NCBI RefSeq assembly: GCF_007556815.1
Contig: NZ_CP041745.1
Coordinates: 124,001 to 188,000, forward strand
DNA from: Paraburkholderia megapolitana
GTDB taxonomy: Bacteria; Pseudomonadota; Gammaproteobacteria; Burkholderiales; Burkholderiaceae
Length of the DNA: 64,000 bases
Direction of reading: 5' to 3'
The notes below the pieces were generated by a model. It did no database searches and had not been told where the DNA came from. It was given only the letters and a program-made list of their open reading frames with translations. Both the position numbers and the translations under genes were made by a program. Shown here piece after piece: positions 19,215 to 29,769 of the stretch (within the stretch, counting starts at the first letter, position 1; each line of letters starts with the position of its first letter).

Positions 19215-20054
19215 ATGGCAAAGAAACCCGAGCTGGACGATTTCCGCGTGCCGTTCTTCAACGACGGCAAGAAGGCGGAACAATTCGCGCTCGACAGTTT
19301 CGATCCGGCGGTAAAGCCATTTTCGACTGGCAGCAAGGAGTCGGATCGCGCGCGCCTCGCCGAAATCGGCTCGCAGCTCGACGCGTTACAGGAGCGTCTG
19401 CACACGCAAACCCGCCAACGTGTGCTGCTCGTGCTGCAGGGTATGGACACGAGCGGCAAGGACGGTACGGTCCGCGCGGTCTTTCACGAAGTCGACCTGC
19501 TCGGCCTGCGTATCGTGTCGTTCAAGGCACCGACGCCCGTCGAAGCCGCACACGATTTTCTCTGGCGTGTACATGCGCAGGCACCCGCGGCCGGCGAACT
19601 GACCGTCTTCAATCGCAGCCACTACGAAGACGTACTGGTACCGGTCGTGCTCGGCACGCTCGACGATGCCGCGCGCGAACTGCGCTACCGGCACATTCGC
19701 CAGTTCGAGGCGTTGCTTGCGGAGAGCGGCACGACTATCGTCAAATGCATGCTGCACATTTCGAAGGACGAGCAGCGTGCGCGTCTGCAGGCACGCATCG
19801 ACGATCCGGACAAACACTGGAAGTTCGACGTCTCCGATCTCGAAGCGCGCAAGCTGTGGGGCAAATACCAGACTGCGTATCGCGATGCGCTCGCGGCGAC
19901 TTCGACGGAGATCGCGCCGTGGTACGTGATTCCCGCCGATTCGAAGACGCATCGCAACGTCATGATCGCCGAGTTGCTGCTGCGTGCGCTCGATGGCATG
20001 AAGCTCGAGTATCCCCCGGCGAAAGCATCGCTGAAGGGTTTGAAGGTCGACTGA
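19215..20054 (+). CDS. ppk2: PPK2-family polyphosphate kinase
   Basis: This 279-residue single-domain PPK2 transfers phosphate between polyphosphate and nucleotides. The Walker A loop is GMDTSGKDG (residues 76-84) and the Walker B/lid region includes FNRSHYEDVLVPVV. The C-terminal ILVEDARSH-like motif is replaced by HWKFDVSDLEAR, followed by the PWYVIPADSK and RNVMIAELLLRAL segments of the family. ATG at 19215 follows AAGGAG at 19202-19207. The preferred nucleotide (AMP, ADP or GDP) cannot be told from sequence alone. Confidence 0.9.
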   Translation: MAKKPELDDFRVPFFNDGKKAEQFALDSFDPAVKPFSTGSKESDRARLAEIGSQLDALQERLHTQTRQRVLLVLQGMDTSGKDGTVRAVFHEVDLLGLRIVSFKAPTPVEAAHDFLWRVHAQAPAAGELTVFNRSHYEDVLVPVVLGTLDDAARELRYRHIRQFEALLAESGTTIVKCMLHISKDEQRARLQARIDDPDKHWKFDVSDLEARKLWGKYQTAYRDALAATSTEIAPWYVIPADSKTHRNVMIAELLLRALDGMKLEYPPAKASLKGLKVD

Positions 20055-20123
20055 GGACTGACGCAGCATCGGTTTGCTCGTGTTGCGCTTCGTTATCCCA
20101 TCCATTGCCTAGAAAGGAACACC

Positions 20124-20903
20124 ATGTTGCGCGTGATCACCGCCAATCTGAACGGCATCCGCTCCGCAGCCAAAAAGGGCTTCTTCGAATGGTTCGGCAC
20201 GCAGGATGCCGACGTCATCTGCGTGCAGGAAATCAAGTGCTCGCAGGACGATATGACACCCGAATTCCTCGCGCCGCACGGTTATACCGGCTACTTCCAG
20301 CACGCGGTCAAGAAGGGCTACAGCGGCGCGGGCGTCTACACGCGTCATAAGCCGGACAAGGTCATCATCGGGTTCGGCAGCGAGGAGTTCGATCCCGAAG
20401 GGCGCTACGTCGAACTGCGCTTCGGCAAGCTGTCGGTGATCTCGGTGTATGTGCCGTCGGGGTCGAGCGGTGAAGAACGGCAGCAGGCCAAGTTCCGCTT
20501 CATGGATGAGTTCATGCCGCATCTCGCCGCGCTCAGCAAGAAGCGCGAAGTGATCGTGTGCGGCGACGTGAACATCGTCCACAAGGAAATCGACATCAAG
20601 AACTGGAAGGGCAACCAGAAGAATTCGGGTTGCCTGCCGGAAGAGCGGGCGTGGCTCACGCAGCTGTTCGACGAGGTCGGTTATGTGGACGTGTTCCGCA
20701 CGCTTGACCAGCGGCCCGAGCAGTACACGTGGTGGAGCAACCGCGGGCAGGCGTATGCGAACAACGTCGGGTGGCGGATCGACTATCAGATCGCGACGGC
20801 GGAAATTGCCGGCAAGGCGAAGCGCTGCGATGTGTTTCGCGATATCAAGTTCAGCGATCACGCGCCGGTCACCGTCGATTACGCACACAAGCTCGCAGGC
20901 TGA
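20124..20903 (+). CDS. xthA: Exodeoxyribonuclease III (AP endonuclease)
   Basis: This 259-residue member of the ExoIII/APE1 family incises at abasic sites and trims 3' ends in base-excision repair. Metal and catalytic residues are visible: Asn8 in TANLNGIR, Glu36 in CVQEIKCS, the GDVNIVHKEID Asp/Asn pair and the C-terminal SDHAPV histidine. AAAGGA precedes the ATG by about 7 bases. It stands alone after ppk2 and converges on the M48 peptidase gene. Confidence 0.93.
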   Translation: MLRVITANLNGIRSAAKKGFFEWFGTQDADVICVQEIKCSQDDMTPEFLAPHGYTGYFQHAVKKGYSGAGVYTRHKPDKVIIGFGSEEFDPEGRYVELRFGKLSVISVYVPSGSSGEERQQAKFRFMDEFMPHLAALSKKREVIVCGDVNIVHKEIDIKNWKGNQKNSGCLPEERAWLTQLFDEVGYVDVFRTLDQRPEQYTWWSNRGQAYANNVGWRIDYQIATAEIAGKAKRCDVFRDIKFSDHAPVTVDYAHKLAG

Positions 20904-20943
20904 CTGATGCTGCGCGCGGCTCTAAACGGGCCGCCCGCCGCTG

Positions 20944-22077
20944 CTATTTGCGCGCCGCGGCCTGCCGCGAGCGGTCGGTAGCCGCATAACCGGGCGACCC
21001 GTCGACGTCCTTGCCGAGCGCCTTCGCGTACAGCGGCAACATGTCCGGCAAACGCTTGATGATGTCCTGGCGGCGCGTGGCGCTATACGGATGCACATAG
21101 ATGTAGCCGCCATTGCGGTTGCTGTGCGTCGCGGCCGCGAGCTTGTCCCACAGCGTGACGGCCGCGCGCGGATCGTAGCCCGCGCGCGATGCGATTTCGC
21201 TGCCCATCACGTCGGCTTCGGTTTCGTCGGCGCGTCCGTATTTCATTTCCAGCAGCTGCGAGCCGATGCCGAGCGGCGCCGCACCGAGATCCGCAAGACC
21301 GAACAGCTGCGGAATCGAACCCGACGTGAACTGCGCCGCCTGCTGCTCGCCGAGCCGCTCGCGTGCATGTTCGCGCAGTGCGTGTGCGATCTCGTGACCG
21401 ATCAGCATGCCGAGTTCGTTGTTGTTCAACCGCACGCGATCGAGTAGTCCGCTATAGACGACGATCTTGCCGCCGGGCAGGCAATACATGCGGATATCGG
21501 GCGACTGCACGACGGCCACTTCCCATTTCCAGTTCTTCGCGCGCTCGTTCCATTTCAGCGAGTACGGAATCAGCCGGTTTGCGATGTCGCGCACGCGCTG
21601 CACGCGCACATCGTTGTTCGGGTACAGACGGTTCGCGTGATCGGCGCCGTGGACGATTTGCTCGAATTCTTCGGCGGCCTGGTTCTCGAGTACCTGCGAT
21701 GGAATCAGGTTGCGAAACACGGCGCTGTCGCCGTAGCGGATCTGCGGGCTGCTCTGGTACGACGGAGAGGCAGCGGCGGTTGGACTCGATGTCGGTGTGG
21801 GTGGCTTCGCGGCGCTGACTGGTGACGATGCGGCCGGAACCGTCGAAGCGGCTTGTGGCGCGGATGCGCTGCTGCTTGTCGCCGCGGAAGACGAGGGAGC
21901 GGCGCTTGCGGTGGTCGCAGCGTTCGGTACGCCCCGTGCAAGAGGTGTCGCGGCGGTGGCAGATGCTGCGTCCGCAGCGAAGGCAACGGCGGCCGGGACG
22001 AGCCCCAATCCGCTCAGCGCAAGCGCGATGCACAGCAAACGCGGTAGCAGACGGCGCAACGAAACGATCCCGCTCAC
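20944..22077 (-). CDS. Exported M48-family metallopeptidase
   Basis: This 377-residue protein has a signal peptide (basic residues 8-13, hydrophobic core about 14-32, AFA cleavage site) and a long Ala/Ser/Pro/Thr linker (about 35-100). The M48 zinc peptidase domain has HEIAH at residues 228-232 and the downstream zinc-ligand Glu in DETEADVMG. This resembles periplasmic BepA/LoiP-type proteases in outer-membrane quality control, but BepA's TPR domain is missing. GTG at 22077 overlaps the transporter stop (GTGA); the frame extends upstream only as a shadow of that transporter. Confidence 0.88.
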   Translation of the reverse strand: MSGIVSLRRLLPRLLCIALALSGLGLVPAAVAFAADAASATAATPLARGVPNAATTASAAPSSSAATSSSASAPQAASTVPAASSPVSAAKPPTPTSSPTAAASPSYQSSPQIRYGDSAVFRNLIPSQVLENQAAEEFEQIVHGADHANRLYPNNDVRVQRVRDIANRLIPYSLKWNERAKNWKWEVAVVQSPDIRMYCLPGGKIVVYSGLLDRVRLNNNELGMLIGHEIAHALREHARERLGEQQAAQFTSGSIPQLFGLADLGAAPLGIGSQLLEMKYGRADETEADVMGSEIASRAGYDPRAAVTLWDKLAAATHSNRNGGYIYVHPYSATRRQDIIKRLPDMLPLYAKALGKDVDGSPGYAATDRSRQAAARK

Positions 22078-23468
22078 GACCGCGCTCTCCACGGAGCGAT
22101 GCGAAACAGCAGCAGCATGCCGGGCAGTGCAAGCGCGGTACACGCGATGAAATAGTCGAACCAGCCGATCTGCGCGACCACATAGCCGCTCGCCGCCGAA
22201 GCGAGCGTGCGCGGCACCGAAGCAAGGCTCGTGAAGAGCGCGAACTGGGTAGCGGTGTAACGCGGGTCGGTCGTGCTGGCGATATAGGCGGTGAAGGCTG
22301 CCAGCGTAAGACCGGTCGAGAAGGTTTCGAAGCCGTAGACGAGCGCGAGCGCAACCGACATCGGATCGAACTGCACGGTCCAGCCGATACCGAAGAACGA
22401 CAGCAGCTTCGTCAGCCCCTGTCCGCCCGCCGAAGCAAACCCATAGAGCGAAGCGAGCACCGGCGACGCCGGTCCGACATGCGCGAGCCACGCAAAGCCG
22501 AGCGTCGACACCATCTGCAGCACGCCGAAAATCCACAGCCCGCGACCGATGCCGATGCGCATCAGCCAGATCCCGCCGATGATCCCACCCGCGAGGCTCG
22601 CACCGAACGCGGTCGTCTTCGCGATCACACCGATCTGCGTACGCGTGAAACCGATGTCGAGAAAGAACGACGTCGACAGCGTGGTCGCCATCGTATCGCC
22701 GAGCTTGTACAGAAAGATGAAGCCCAGCACGAACAGCGCGCCGCGCCAGCCGTCACGTCGCACGAATTCCTGGAACGGCTCGACGATCGCCGCGCGCAGG
22801 TTCTTCGGCGGCACGCCATGCACTTCGGGTTCGCGCACGACGAGCGTCATGATCATGCCCGGCAGCATGAACGCGGCCGTCACGGCGAACACCGTGGTCC
22901 ACGGCAGGTGATCGGAGAGGATGAGTGCAAGCGAACCGGGCACGAGCGCCGCGATCTTGTAAGCGTTCACGTGTACGGCGTTGCCGAGCCCCTGCTCCGT
23001 GTCCTTCAGCAGTTCGCGCCGGTACGCATCGACGGCGATGTCCTGACTTGCACCGAAGAATGCGACCAATGCGGTCAGCGCGGCGACGGTCCAGATCGAT
23101 TCGCGTGGCGAGACGAACCCAAGCGTGCCGATCGCGCCGGCCACGAGAATCTGCGTGACGAGCATCCAGCCGCGTCGCCGGCCTGGCCGCCAGCCGGGCA
23201 ACCGCGGCAGGTAGCGGTCCATCAGCGGCGCCCAGACGAACTTCCAGGTGTACGGAAACTGGATCAGCGCGAAGAGGCCGATTTCCTTCAGGTTCACGCC
23301 TTCGGAGCGCAACCAGGCCTGCACCAGATAGACGAGTGTGAAGAGCGGCAATCCCGACGTGAAGCCGAGAAAGACGCAAATCAGCATGCGCGTGTTCAGG
23401 AACGCGCGCCAGCCAGGATGTTCTTCGTGTGCGGTAAGTGCGCGCGCCTCGTGCGGCGGGTTCGACAT
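22074..23468 (-). CDS. ampG: AmpG-like muropeptide MFS transporter
   Basis: This 464-residue major-facilitator protein has 12-14 membrane helices. AmpG-type signatures are FLGFTSGLPLFTLVYL near residue 34, the WKFVWAPLMDRYLPRLPG loop and GASQDIAVDAYRRELL. AmpG imports GlcNAc-anhydroMurNAc peptides for wall recycling and can indirectly influence beta-lactamase induction. It lies 8 bases after metW and overlaps the M48 peptidase. Family membership is firm; the muropeptide substrate is inferred. Confidence 0.87.
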   Translation of the reverse strand: MSNPPHEARALTAHEEHPGWRAFLNTRMLICVFLGFTSGLPLFTLVYLVQAWLRSEGVNLKEIGLFALIQFPYTWKFVWAPLMDRYLPRLPGWRPGRRRGWMLVTQILVAGAIGTLGFVSPRESIWTVAALTALVAFFGASQDIAVDAYRRELLKDTEQGLGNAVHVNAYKIAALVPGSLALILSDHLPWTTVFAVTAAFMLPGMIMTLVVREPEVHGVPPKNLRAAIVEPFQEFVRRDGWRGALFVLGFIFLYKLGDTMATTLSTSFFLDIGFTRTQIGVIAKTTAFGASLAGGIIGGIWLMRIGIGRGLWIFGVLQMVSTLGFAWLAHVGPASPVLASLYGFASAGGQGLTKLLSFFGIGWTVQFDPMSVALALVYGFETFSTGLTLAAFTAYIASTTDPRYTATQFALFTSLASVPRTLASAASGYVVAQIGWFDYFIACTALALPGMLLLFRIAPWRARS

Positions 23469-23476
23469 GAAAATGT

Positions 23477-24091
23477 TCAGCGTGAGCTTTTCTTGACGCG
23501 ATAGACCGCAAGACTACCACGCCAGTTCACCCCCCAACGTACCGCCTGGCCGCCGTGCAGCACCGCCCGGTCGAGAATTTCGATGCCGACTTCGGGCGCC
23601 AGCGCCTCGAAATCGCGGATCGTCAGCACGCGCACGTTCGGCGTGTTGTGCCACTGGAACGGCAGCGTTTTCGACACCGGCATGCGGCCGCGCAAGACCG
23701 ACAGGCGGTGCGCCCAGTAGCCGAAATTCGGAAACGACACGATGCATTCGCGACCGACCCGCACCGTTTCGCGCAGGATCGCGGCGGTCTGGTGGATGGT
23801 CTGCAGCGTTTGCGAGAGGATCGCGAAATCGAAGCTGCCGTCTTCGAAGAGACGTAGTCCGTCTTCGAGATTCTGCTGGATCACGTTCACGCCGTTCTTT
23901 GTCGACGCCAGCACACCGGCGTCGTTGATCTCGATGCCGTAGCCGGACACTTCGAGCTCTTCGGTGAGCAGCGACAGCAGCGAGCCGTCGCCGCAACCGA
24001 GATCGAGTACCGTCGAGCGCGGTTCGACCCAGCGGGCGATGGCGCGGAAGTCGGGGCGTGTCGCAAGATAATCGAGTGCGCGCTGGTTCAT
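23477..24091 (-). CDS. metW: MetW methyltransferase-like methionine protein
   Basis: This 204-residue class I SAM-fold protein has motif [16 protein letters not shown] and the MetW-type segments [23 protein letters not shown] and SFPNFGYW. MetW is required together with MetX for homoserine acylation in several proteobacteria. Its ATG overlaps the metX stop (ATGA), the usual metXW arrangement. Confidence 0.94.
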   Translation of the reverse strand: MNQRALDYLATRPDFRAIARWVEPRSTVLDLGCGDGSLLSLLTEELEVSGYGIEINDAGVLASTKNGVNVIQQNLEDGLRLFEDGSFDFAILSQTLQTIHQTAAILRETVRVGRECIVSFPNFGYWAHRLSVLRGRMPVSKTLPFQWHNTPNVRVLTIRDFEALAPEVGIEILDRAVLHGGQAVRWGVNWRGSLAVYRVKKSSR

Positions 24092-25233
24092 GCGTTCACC
24101 TCGGTGGCAATCCGTTCGTAGTAGGCGCGCATCAGGTTGTGATAGCGGGCGTCGTCGAGCAGGAACGCGTCGTGGCCGTGCGGCGCGTCGATCTCGGCAT
24201 AGGTGATCTGGCGTTTGTGATCGAGCAGCGCTTTGGCCAGTTCGCGCGAGCGTGTGGGCGCGAAGCGCCAGTCGGTCGAGAAGCTCGCAATAAGATACTT
24301 GGCGGTGGTGTGCGCGAGCGCGGCGGTCAGGTCGCCGTCGAACGCTTTGGCCGGATCGAAGTAATCGAGCGCGCGCGTGATCAGCAGGTAGGTGTTCGCG
24401 TCGAAGTAGTCGGCGAACTTGTCGCCCTGATAGCGCAGATACGATTCCACTTCGAATTCGACGTCGAAGTTGAAGTTGTACGCGTCTTCGGCGCCTTCTG
24501 CGCGACGCAGCGCGCGGCCGAATTTGGCGGCCATGTCGTCGTCGGACAGATAGGTGATGTGGCCGATCATCCGCGCGACGCGCAGGCCGCGCTTCGGCTT
24601 CACGTTATGCGCGTAGTAGTTGCCGCCGTGGAAGTCGGGGTCCGACAGGATCGCCGAGCGCGCGACTTCGTTGAATGCGATGTTCTGCGCGGACAGCTTC
24701 GGCGTCGACGCGACCACGACGCAGTGCGCGACGCGCTCCGGATACATCAAGCTCCACGCAAGCGCCTGCATGCCGCCCAGACTGCCACCCATCACCGCGG
24801 CAAAGCGCTCGATGCCGAACGTGTCGGCGACGCGCGCCTGCGCGTTGACCCAGTCTTCGACGGTGACGACCGGAAAGCGCGCGCCGTACGGCTCGCCGGT
24901 TGCAGGATCGATACTCATCGGACCGGTCGAGCCGAAGCACGAACCGAGGTTGTTCACACCGATGACGAAGAAGCGGTTGGTGTCGAGCGGCTTGCCGGGG
25001 CCGACCATGTTGTCCCACCAGCCGACTTCCTTCGGCTCGCCCTCATACACCCCCGCCACATGATGCGACGCGTTGAGCGCATGACAGACGAGCACGGCAT
25101 TGCTGCGCGCAGCGTTGAGCGTGCCGTAGGTTTCGACCATCAGGTCGAAGCCGGCTAGCGAGCTGCCGTTCTGCATGAGCAGCGGCTCGGAGAAATGCAT
25201 TTTCTGGGGAACGACGATTCCGATCGATTCCAT
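24088..25233 (-). CDS. metX: Homoserine O-acyltransferase MetX
   Basis: This 381-residue alpha/beta-hydrolase acyltransferase catalyses the first committed methionine step. The nucleophile is Ser151 in [10 protein letters not shown], and the catalytic Asp and His lie near the C-terminus (the [10 protein letters not shown] region). The family marker [12 protein letters not shown] is at about 95-106. MetX proteins use acetyl-CoA or succinyl-CoA; residues deciding this were not evaluated, so the acyl donor is left open. It is upstream of metW, with an inverted repeat in its leader. Confidence 0.94.
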   Translation of the reverse strand: MESIGIVVPQKMHFSEPLLMQNGSSLAGFDLMVETYGTLNAARSNAVLVCHALNASHHVAGVYEGEPKEVGWWDNMVGPGKPLDTNRFFVIGVNNLGSCFGSTGPMSIDPATGEPYGARFPVVTVEDWVNAQARVADTFGIERFAAVMGGSLGGMQALAWSLMYPERVAHCVVVASTPKLSAQNIAFNEVARSAILSDPDFHGGNYYAHNVKPKRGLRVARMIGHITYLSDDDMAAKFGRALRRAEGAEDAYNFNFDVEFEVESYLRYQGDKFADYFDANTYLLITRALDYFDPAKAFDGDLTAALAHTTAKYLIASFSTDWRFAPTRSRELAKALLDHKRQITYAEIDAPHGHDAFLLDDARYHNLMRAYYERIATEVNA

Positions 25234-25254
25234 TCAATCCGCCTTCTGACAGGG

Positions 25255-25329
25255 GCGGCTAAACGGCGTCGGCGATGCGCGGGAAGGAAGCGGGATGCGC
25301 GGCTGACGACCTCTTTAGCCGCATTTATA
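25255..25329 (-). promoter_or_regulatory. metX upstream inverted repeat and -10 element
   Basis: On the metX strand a TATAAA (25329-25324) is followed by GCGGCTAAA (25322-25314). Its complement TTTAGCCGC lies 50 bases on at 25263-25255, 21 bases before the ATG. The first six bases can instead pair with AGCCGC at 25304-25299, so two helices compete. This may be a leader RNA switch or an operator at the start site. Confidence 0.4.
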
Positions 25330-25483
25330 GTGAACCGCAGGGCCAGGCAAGCAACACAGGCCGGGAGGTTCGCGCGCCCGCAATCGAGTCAGCAAATCGG
25401 CGCGCTGCTGTATGACACCGACAGGGCCGGCGAACAGCAAAGGAGCGCAAAGTATAGCGGAAAAATCCGCGCGACAGCGCCGG

Positions 25484-26191
25484 CTACTGCAGGATCAGCC
25501 GCAGCTGGGCATCGGCATGTTCGTCCGGCATCCGCACGAAGCCGCTGCGCGCATAGCGATGCCAGCGCCCGACGATATAGCTGACGAGCAGGCTCGCCCG
25601 TACCGCAGGATCGTAGTCCGCGGGCAGCGGGACGGCCGCAGCGCTGTCGGCCCGCGCGTTCGAGTCCATCAGTCCGAGCCGCAGACATTGCTTGAGCGAC
25701 GCCTCGACACGCTCGAGCATCTGGTTGACGCGTTCGGTGAGCCGTTCGTGTTCGCCGACCAGCGCCTCGCCGGTCAGCACGCGGGTCATGCCGGGGTTCT
25801 TCGCGGAGAAATTGAGCAACATCAGGGCGATCGAACGGGCCTGCAACACACCGTTCTGCTCTTTCGCGACGATCTGGTTGATCAGTCCGAAGATGGTCTG
25901 CTCGATGAATTCGATCAGTCCTTCGAACATTTGCGCCTTGCTGGCGAAATGCCGGTACAACGCCGCTTCCGATACGCCGAGCCGTGCGGCGAGCGCCGCC
26001 GTGGTGATTTTTTCGCTTTTCGGCGCCTCGAGCATCGTGGCGAGCATCTGCAGGATGTGGACCCGCCGCTCGCCCGGTTTCAGGCGCACGGCGCGCCCGC
26101 CGCTGGCCGCCGCGGCCGCGGCGGCGGTTGCTCCGGTTGTTCCTGTCGGGTCTTCGGTTACGGCTTCGTCATGCTTGTGAGTCGGTTGCAT
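25484..26191 (-). CDS. slmA: Nucleoid occlusion factor SlmA (TetR family)
   Basis: SlmA binds chromosomal SlmA-box sites and blocks FtsZ assembly over the nucleoid. This 235-residue protein has a disordered Thr/Ala-rich N-terminus (about 1-35) and a TetR helix-turn-helix (ALAARLGVSEAALYRHF at about 66-82). The SlmA-type core (IEFIEQTIFGLINQI, LMLLNFSAKNPGMTRVLTGEAL) follows. The N-terminal extension is longer than in E. coli SlmA. Its start lies inside the 3' end of the HAD nucleotidase gene (23-bp overlap), implying cotranscription with argB and that gene. Confidence 0.92.
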   Translation of the reverse strand: MQPTHKHDEAVTEDPTGTTGATAAAAAAASGGRAVRLKPGERRVHILQMLATMLEAPKSEKITTAALAARLGVSEAALYRHFASKAQMFEGLIEFIEQTIFGLINQIVAKEQNGVLQARSIALMLLNFSAKNPGMTRVLTGEALVGEHERLTERVNQMLERVEASLKQCLRLGLMDSNARADSAAAVPLPADYDPAVRASLLVSYIVGRWHRYARSGFVRMPDEHADAQLRLILQ

Positions 26192-26948
26192 GTGTGTCGC
26201 CCCTCAATCGCCCGTGGCGGGTGCCCCATCGTAACGATTTTAGCGAACGGATGCGCCAGTCGATATAGTGCGGCCGGCCCGTGCCCGGTAGCGGCGCGGC
26301 TACGCCGTCGCGGCGCGACTGCTTCGGCAGGTGACCGGTGATCCAGATCGTGCGGATACCGAGGTGCCGGTAGTTTTTCAGATGACTGCGCGTATCTTCG
26401 ACGAGGATCGCGTCGGCAAGCGACACATGCGCGTCGCGCATCGCACGGCGCAGCATCGAAGCATCGGGTTTGGCACGCCAGACACCGCCGTGCTGCATGT
26501 GTTCGATGGCGATCACGCGTTCGAACAGCCGCTCGATGCCGAGCTCCTGCAAGACCGCGTGCGCATACGCTTCGGGCGCGTTCGTGATGATGATCTTGCG
26601 GCCGGGCAGCGCGGCGACGAGCCGCGCGAGGCCGCGCTCGCTGCGCACCATCGAAGGCAGGTCGTGGAACGTGTGCACGACCTTCAGGAAGTCGTGCGGG
26701 TCGATTGGGTGATGGCGTGTCAGACCGAGCAACGTTGCGCCGTAGCGCTTCGTGTAGCCGGTGCGCAGACGGTTTGCTTCGTCGAGGTCGACCTGCAGCG
26801 TGTCGATGATGTACTGCGTCATTCCCTGATTGATAACGGGGAAGATCGCGTGCGACGCGTGATGCAGTGTGTTGTCGAGGTCGAACAGCCAGACGGGCTT
26901 GCCCGATTCAATGCGGGGGCGCCGGCGTCGTGGGCGGGAAATGCGCAT
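26169..26948 (-). CDS. HAD-family pyrimidine 5'-nucleotidase
   Basis: This 259-residue HAD hydrolase has motif I FDLDNTLHHA with the nucleophilic Asp, motif II IITNAPEAY and motif IV VEDTRSHL. The HHPIDPHDFL cap resembles SDT1/PHM8-type pyrimidine 5'-nucleotidases. It probably dephosphorylates UMP/CMP or damaged nucleotides. ATG at 26948 gives a basic N-terminus just before motif I; the upstream open frame is antisense-like sequence from argB. It sits between argB and slmA. Confidence 0.88.
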   Translation of the reverse strand: MRISRPRRRRPRIESGKPVWLFDLDNTLHHASHAIFPVINQGMTQYIIDTLQVDLDEANRLRTGYTKRYGATLLGLTRHHPIDPHDFLKVVHTFHDLPSMVRSERGLARLVAALPGRKIIITNAPEAYAHAVLQELGIERLFERVIAIEHMQHGGVWRAKPDASMLRRAMRDAHVSLADAILVEDTRSHLKNYRHLGIRTIWITGHLPKQSRRDGVAAPLPGTGRPHYIDWRIRSLKSLRWGTRHGRLRGDTHATDSQA

Positions 26949-26989
26949 CGATTGCCGGGGCCGATCCAGTTTGTCGCTCAGTTGCCGGC

Positions 26990-28120
<1,131 letters not shown>

Positions 28121-28164
28121 TCATGTCCGGGTCGCCCTCGTCGGTGTCATATTTTCGACTTCTT

Positions 28165-28407
28165 ATGAATGCGTCGGCCCATCGTCCGCGCAGTGCCGCC
28201 AGCGGCCGCTGTCCGCGCTGCGGCCGTGCATTCGATTGCGGCATGCGGGCCGAGCCGGCCGCCGGCGCACCCGACTGCTGGTGCCGCTCGATGCCCGCGC
28301 TGCCGGCCAACCGGCTCAAGGCCGGGCGCGCCTGCCTGTGCCCCGAGTGTCTCGCCGACGAAATCGCGCGCGCCCGGGTGGTGCCCGAGGCGCCCGAGGC
28401 GCAATGA
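28165..28407 (+). CDS. Small cysteine-rich CWC-family protein
   Basis: This is an 80-residue protein with eight cysteines arranged as CPRCGRAFDCGM, DCWCRS and CLCPECL, the pattern of the Cys_rich_CWC family of unknown function, which probably binds zinc. The start is uncertain: ATG at 28165 gives the compact domain, while in-frame ATGs at 28123 and 28096 are possible and none has a strong ribosome-binding site. It is 42 bases upstream of the redox sensor kinase on the same strand, so co-expression is likely. Confidence 0.72.
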   Translation: MNASAHRPRSAASGRCPRCGRAFDCGMRAEPAAGAPDCWCRSMPALPANRLKAGRACLCPECLADEIARARVVPEAPEAQ

Positions 28408-28449
28408 ACGGCTGCCCGCGCGGCGCCACTACGTAGACAGACTGACTGC

Positions 28450-29769
28450 ATGCATCGCTTCACCAACACCGGCCGCGTCAATCTCGGCCACCTCTTCTGG
28501 CTGCGCTGCTTTGCCATCATCGGGCAGCTCGGCACCATCGCCTTCGTGCAGATCTTCATCGGCGTGCATCTGCCGTTGCCGGCGATGCTGCTCGTCATCG
28601 GCCTCGAGGCGGCCTTCAACGCGCTGACCTGGCTGCGCGTCGCGCGCGCGCGGCCCGAATCGAATCTCGAGCTGTTCGGCCAGATCTGGGTCGACCTCGG
28701 TGCGCTGTCGGCGCTGCTGTTCCTGTCGGGCGGCACGACGAATCCATTCGTGTCGCTGTATCTGCCGTCGCTGGCGATCGCGGCGGCTGTGCTGCCGTGG
28801 CATCTGATGATCTGGCTCGCGGTGTTCGCCGCTGCCTGTTACGCGGTGCTCGGCTTCGACTCGGTGCCGTTGAATCTCGACAATCCGGCCAACCTGTTCG
28901 ATTACTACCGCGCCGGCATGTGGGTGAACTTCATGGTGAGCGTCGGGTTGATCGCGTGGTTCGTCGCGCGCATGTCGCGTGCGCTGCGGCAGCGCGAAGC
29001 GGCGCTCGGCGACGCGCAGCAGCGCCTGTTGCGCGACGAGCGTGCAGTGGCGCTCGGTGTGCAGGCCGCCACCGTCGCACACGAGATCGGCACACCGCTG
29101 TCGACGATTGCAATGCTCACCGAAGAACTGCGCGACGCCGCACGCACCGACGACGGTCTCGCGCCCTACGCCACCGACCTCGACCTGCTCGAGCAGCAAC
29201 TGACGCTGTGCACCTCGGCGCTCGCGCGCCTGCGCAGCCGCGCGGCCACCAGCGAGTTGCCGGGCAGCCGGCAGACCGTCGCCGAATGGCTCGATTCGTT
29301 CGCGGAGCAATGGCGGCTGCGCCATCCCCATGTGAAGTTTCAGCTGCTCGGCACGCTGCCCGACGACGCCACACTAGGCGACATTGTCGCTGTCGGCCAG
29401 ATCCTGACGATCCTGCTCGACAACGCAGCGCGCGCAAGTCGCGACAGCGTGACGCTGGCCGCGGTGACGACGGTGCGCGGCGATTTCGTCGAATTCGAAG
29501 TGTGCGACAAGGGACCAGGCATTCCGTCGTCGCTGCGTGGGTCGCTTGGTGCGATACCGGTCGACAGCACGCAAGGCGGACATGGCGTCGGTCTTTATCT
29601 GGCGTTTTCGGCGGCGGTGCGGCTCGGCGGATCGATCGAGTTGACCGACGTCCGCGATACGAAGCCGCGCGGCACGCGCGCGGTGCTGCGGCTGCCGGTG
29701 GCGGCACGCGATTCATTGGACGCGAGCCGAACGGGCTCTGCGCCGACCCCTGTGGAGAAAGAAGTATGA
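28450..29769 (+). CDS. regB: RegB/PrrB-type redox sensor histidine kinase
   Basis: This 439-residue kinase has six hydrophobic helices in the first 180 residues. They include the quinone-site motif GGTTNPF (residues 94-100) typical of RegB. The H-box is VAHEIGTPLSTI with His211, and Cys254 (LTLCTSAL) aligns in position with the redox-active RegB cysteine. An ATPase domain follows (ILLDNAARASR, GPGIPSS, GVGLYLAF). RegB senses the ubiquinone pool and redox state and controls respiration and energy genes. It overlaps its response regulator by four bases. Confidence 0.9.
   Translation: MHRFTNTGRVNLGHLFWLRCFAIIGQLGTIAFVQIFIGVHLPLPAMLLVIGLEAAFNALTWLRVARARPESNLELFGQIWVDLGALSALLFLSGGTTNPFVSLYLPSLAIAAAVLPWHLMIWLAVFAAACYAVLGFDSVPLNLDNPANLFDYYRAGMWVNFMVSVGLIAWFVARMSRALRQREAALGDAQQRLLRDERAVALGVQAATVAHEIGTPLSTIAMLTEELRDAARTDDGLAPYATDLDLLEQQLTLCTSALARLRSRAATSELPGSRQTVAEWLDSFAEQWRLRHPHVKFQLLGTLPDDATLGDIVAVGQILTILLDNAARASRDSVTLAAVTTVRGDFVEFEVCDKGPGIPSSLRGSLGAIPVDSTQGGHGVGLYLAFSAAVRLGGSIELTDVRDTKPRGTRAVLRLPVAARDSLDASRTGSAPTPVEKEV

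Noticed and set aside
21822..23504. 560-codon plus-strand frame over the AmpG-like gene
   Set aside because: Highly Arg/Glu/Gln-rich shadow, antisense to the transporter and the M48 peptidase.
25234..25330. SAM-II riboswitch before metX
   Set aside because: The GCTAAAG string is reminiscent but is at the wrong end of the leader, and the expected pseudoknot layout is not seen.
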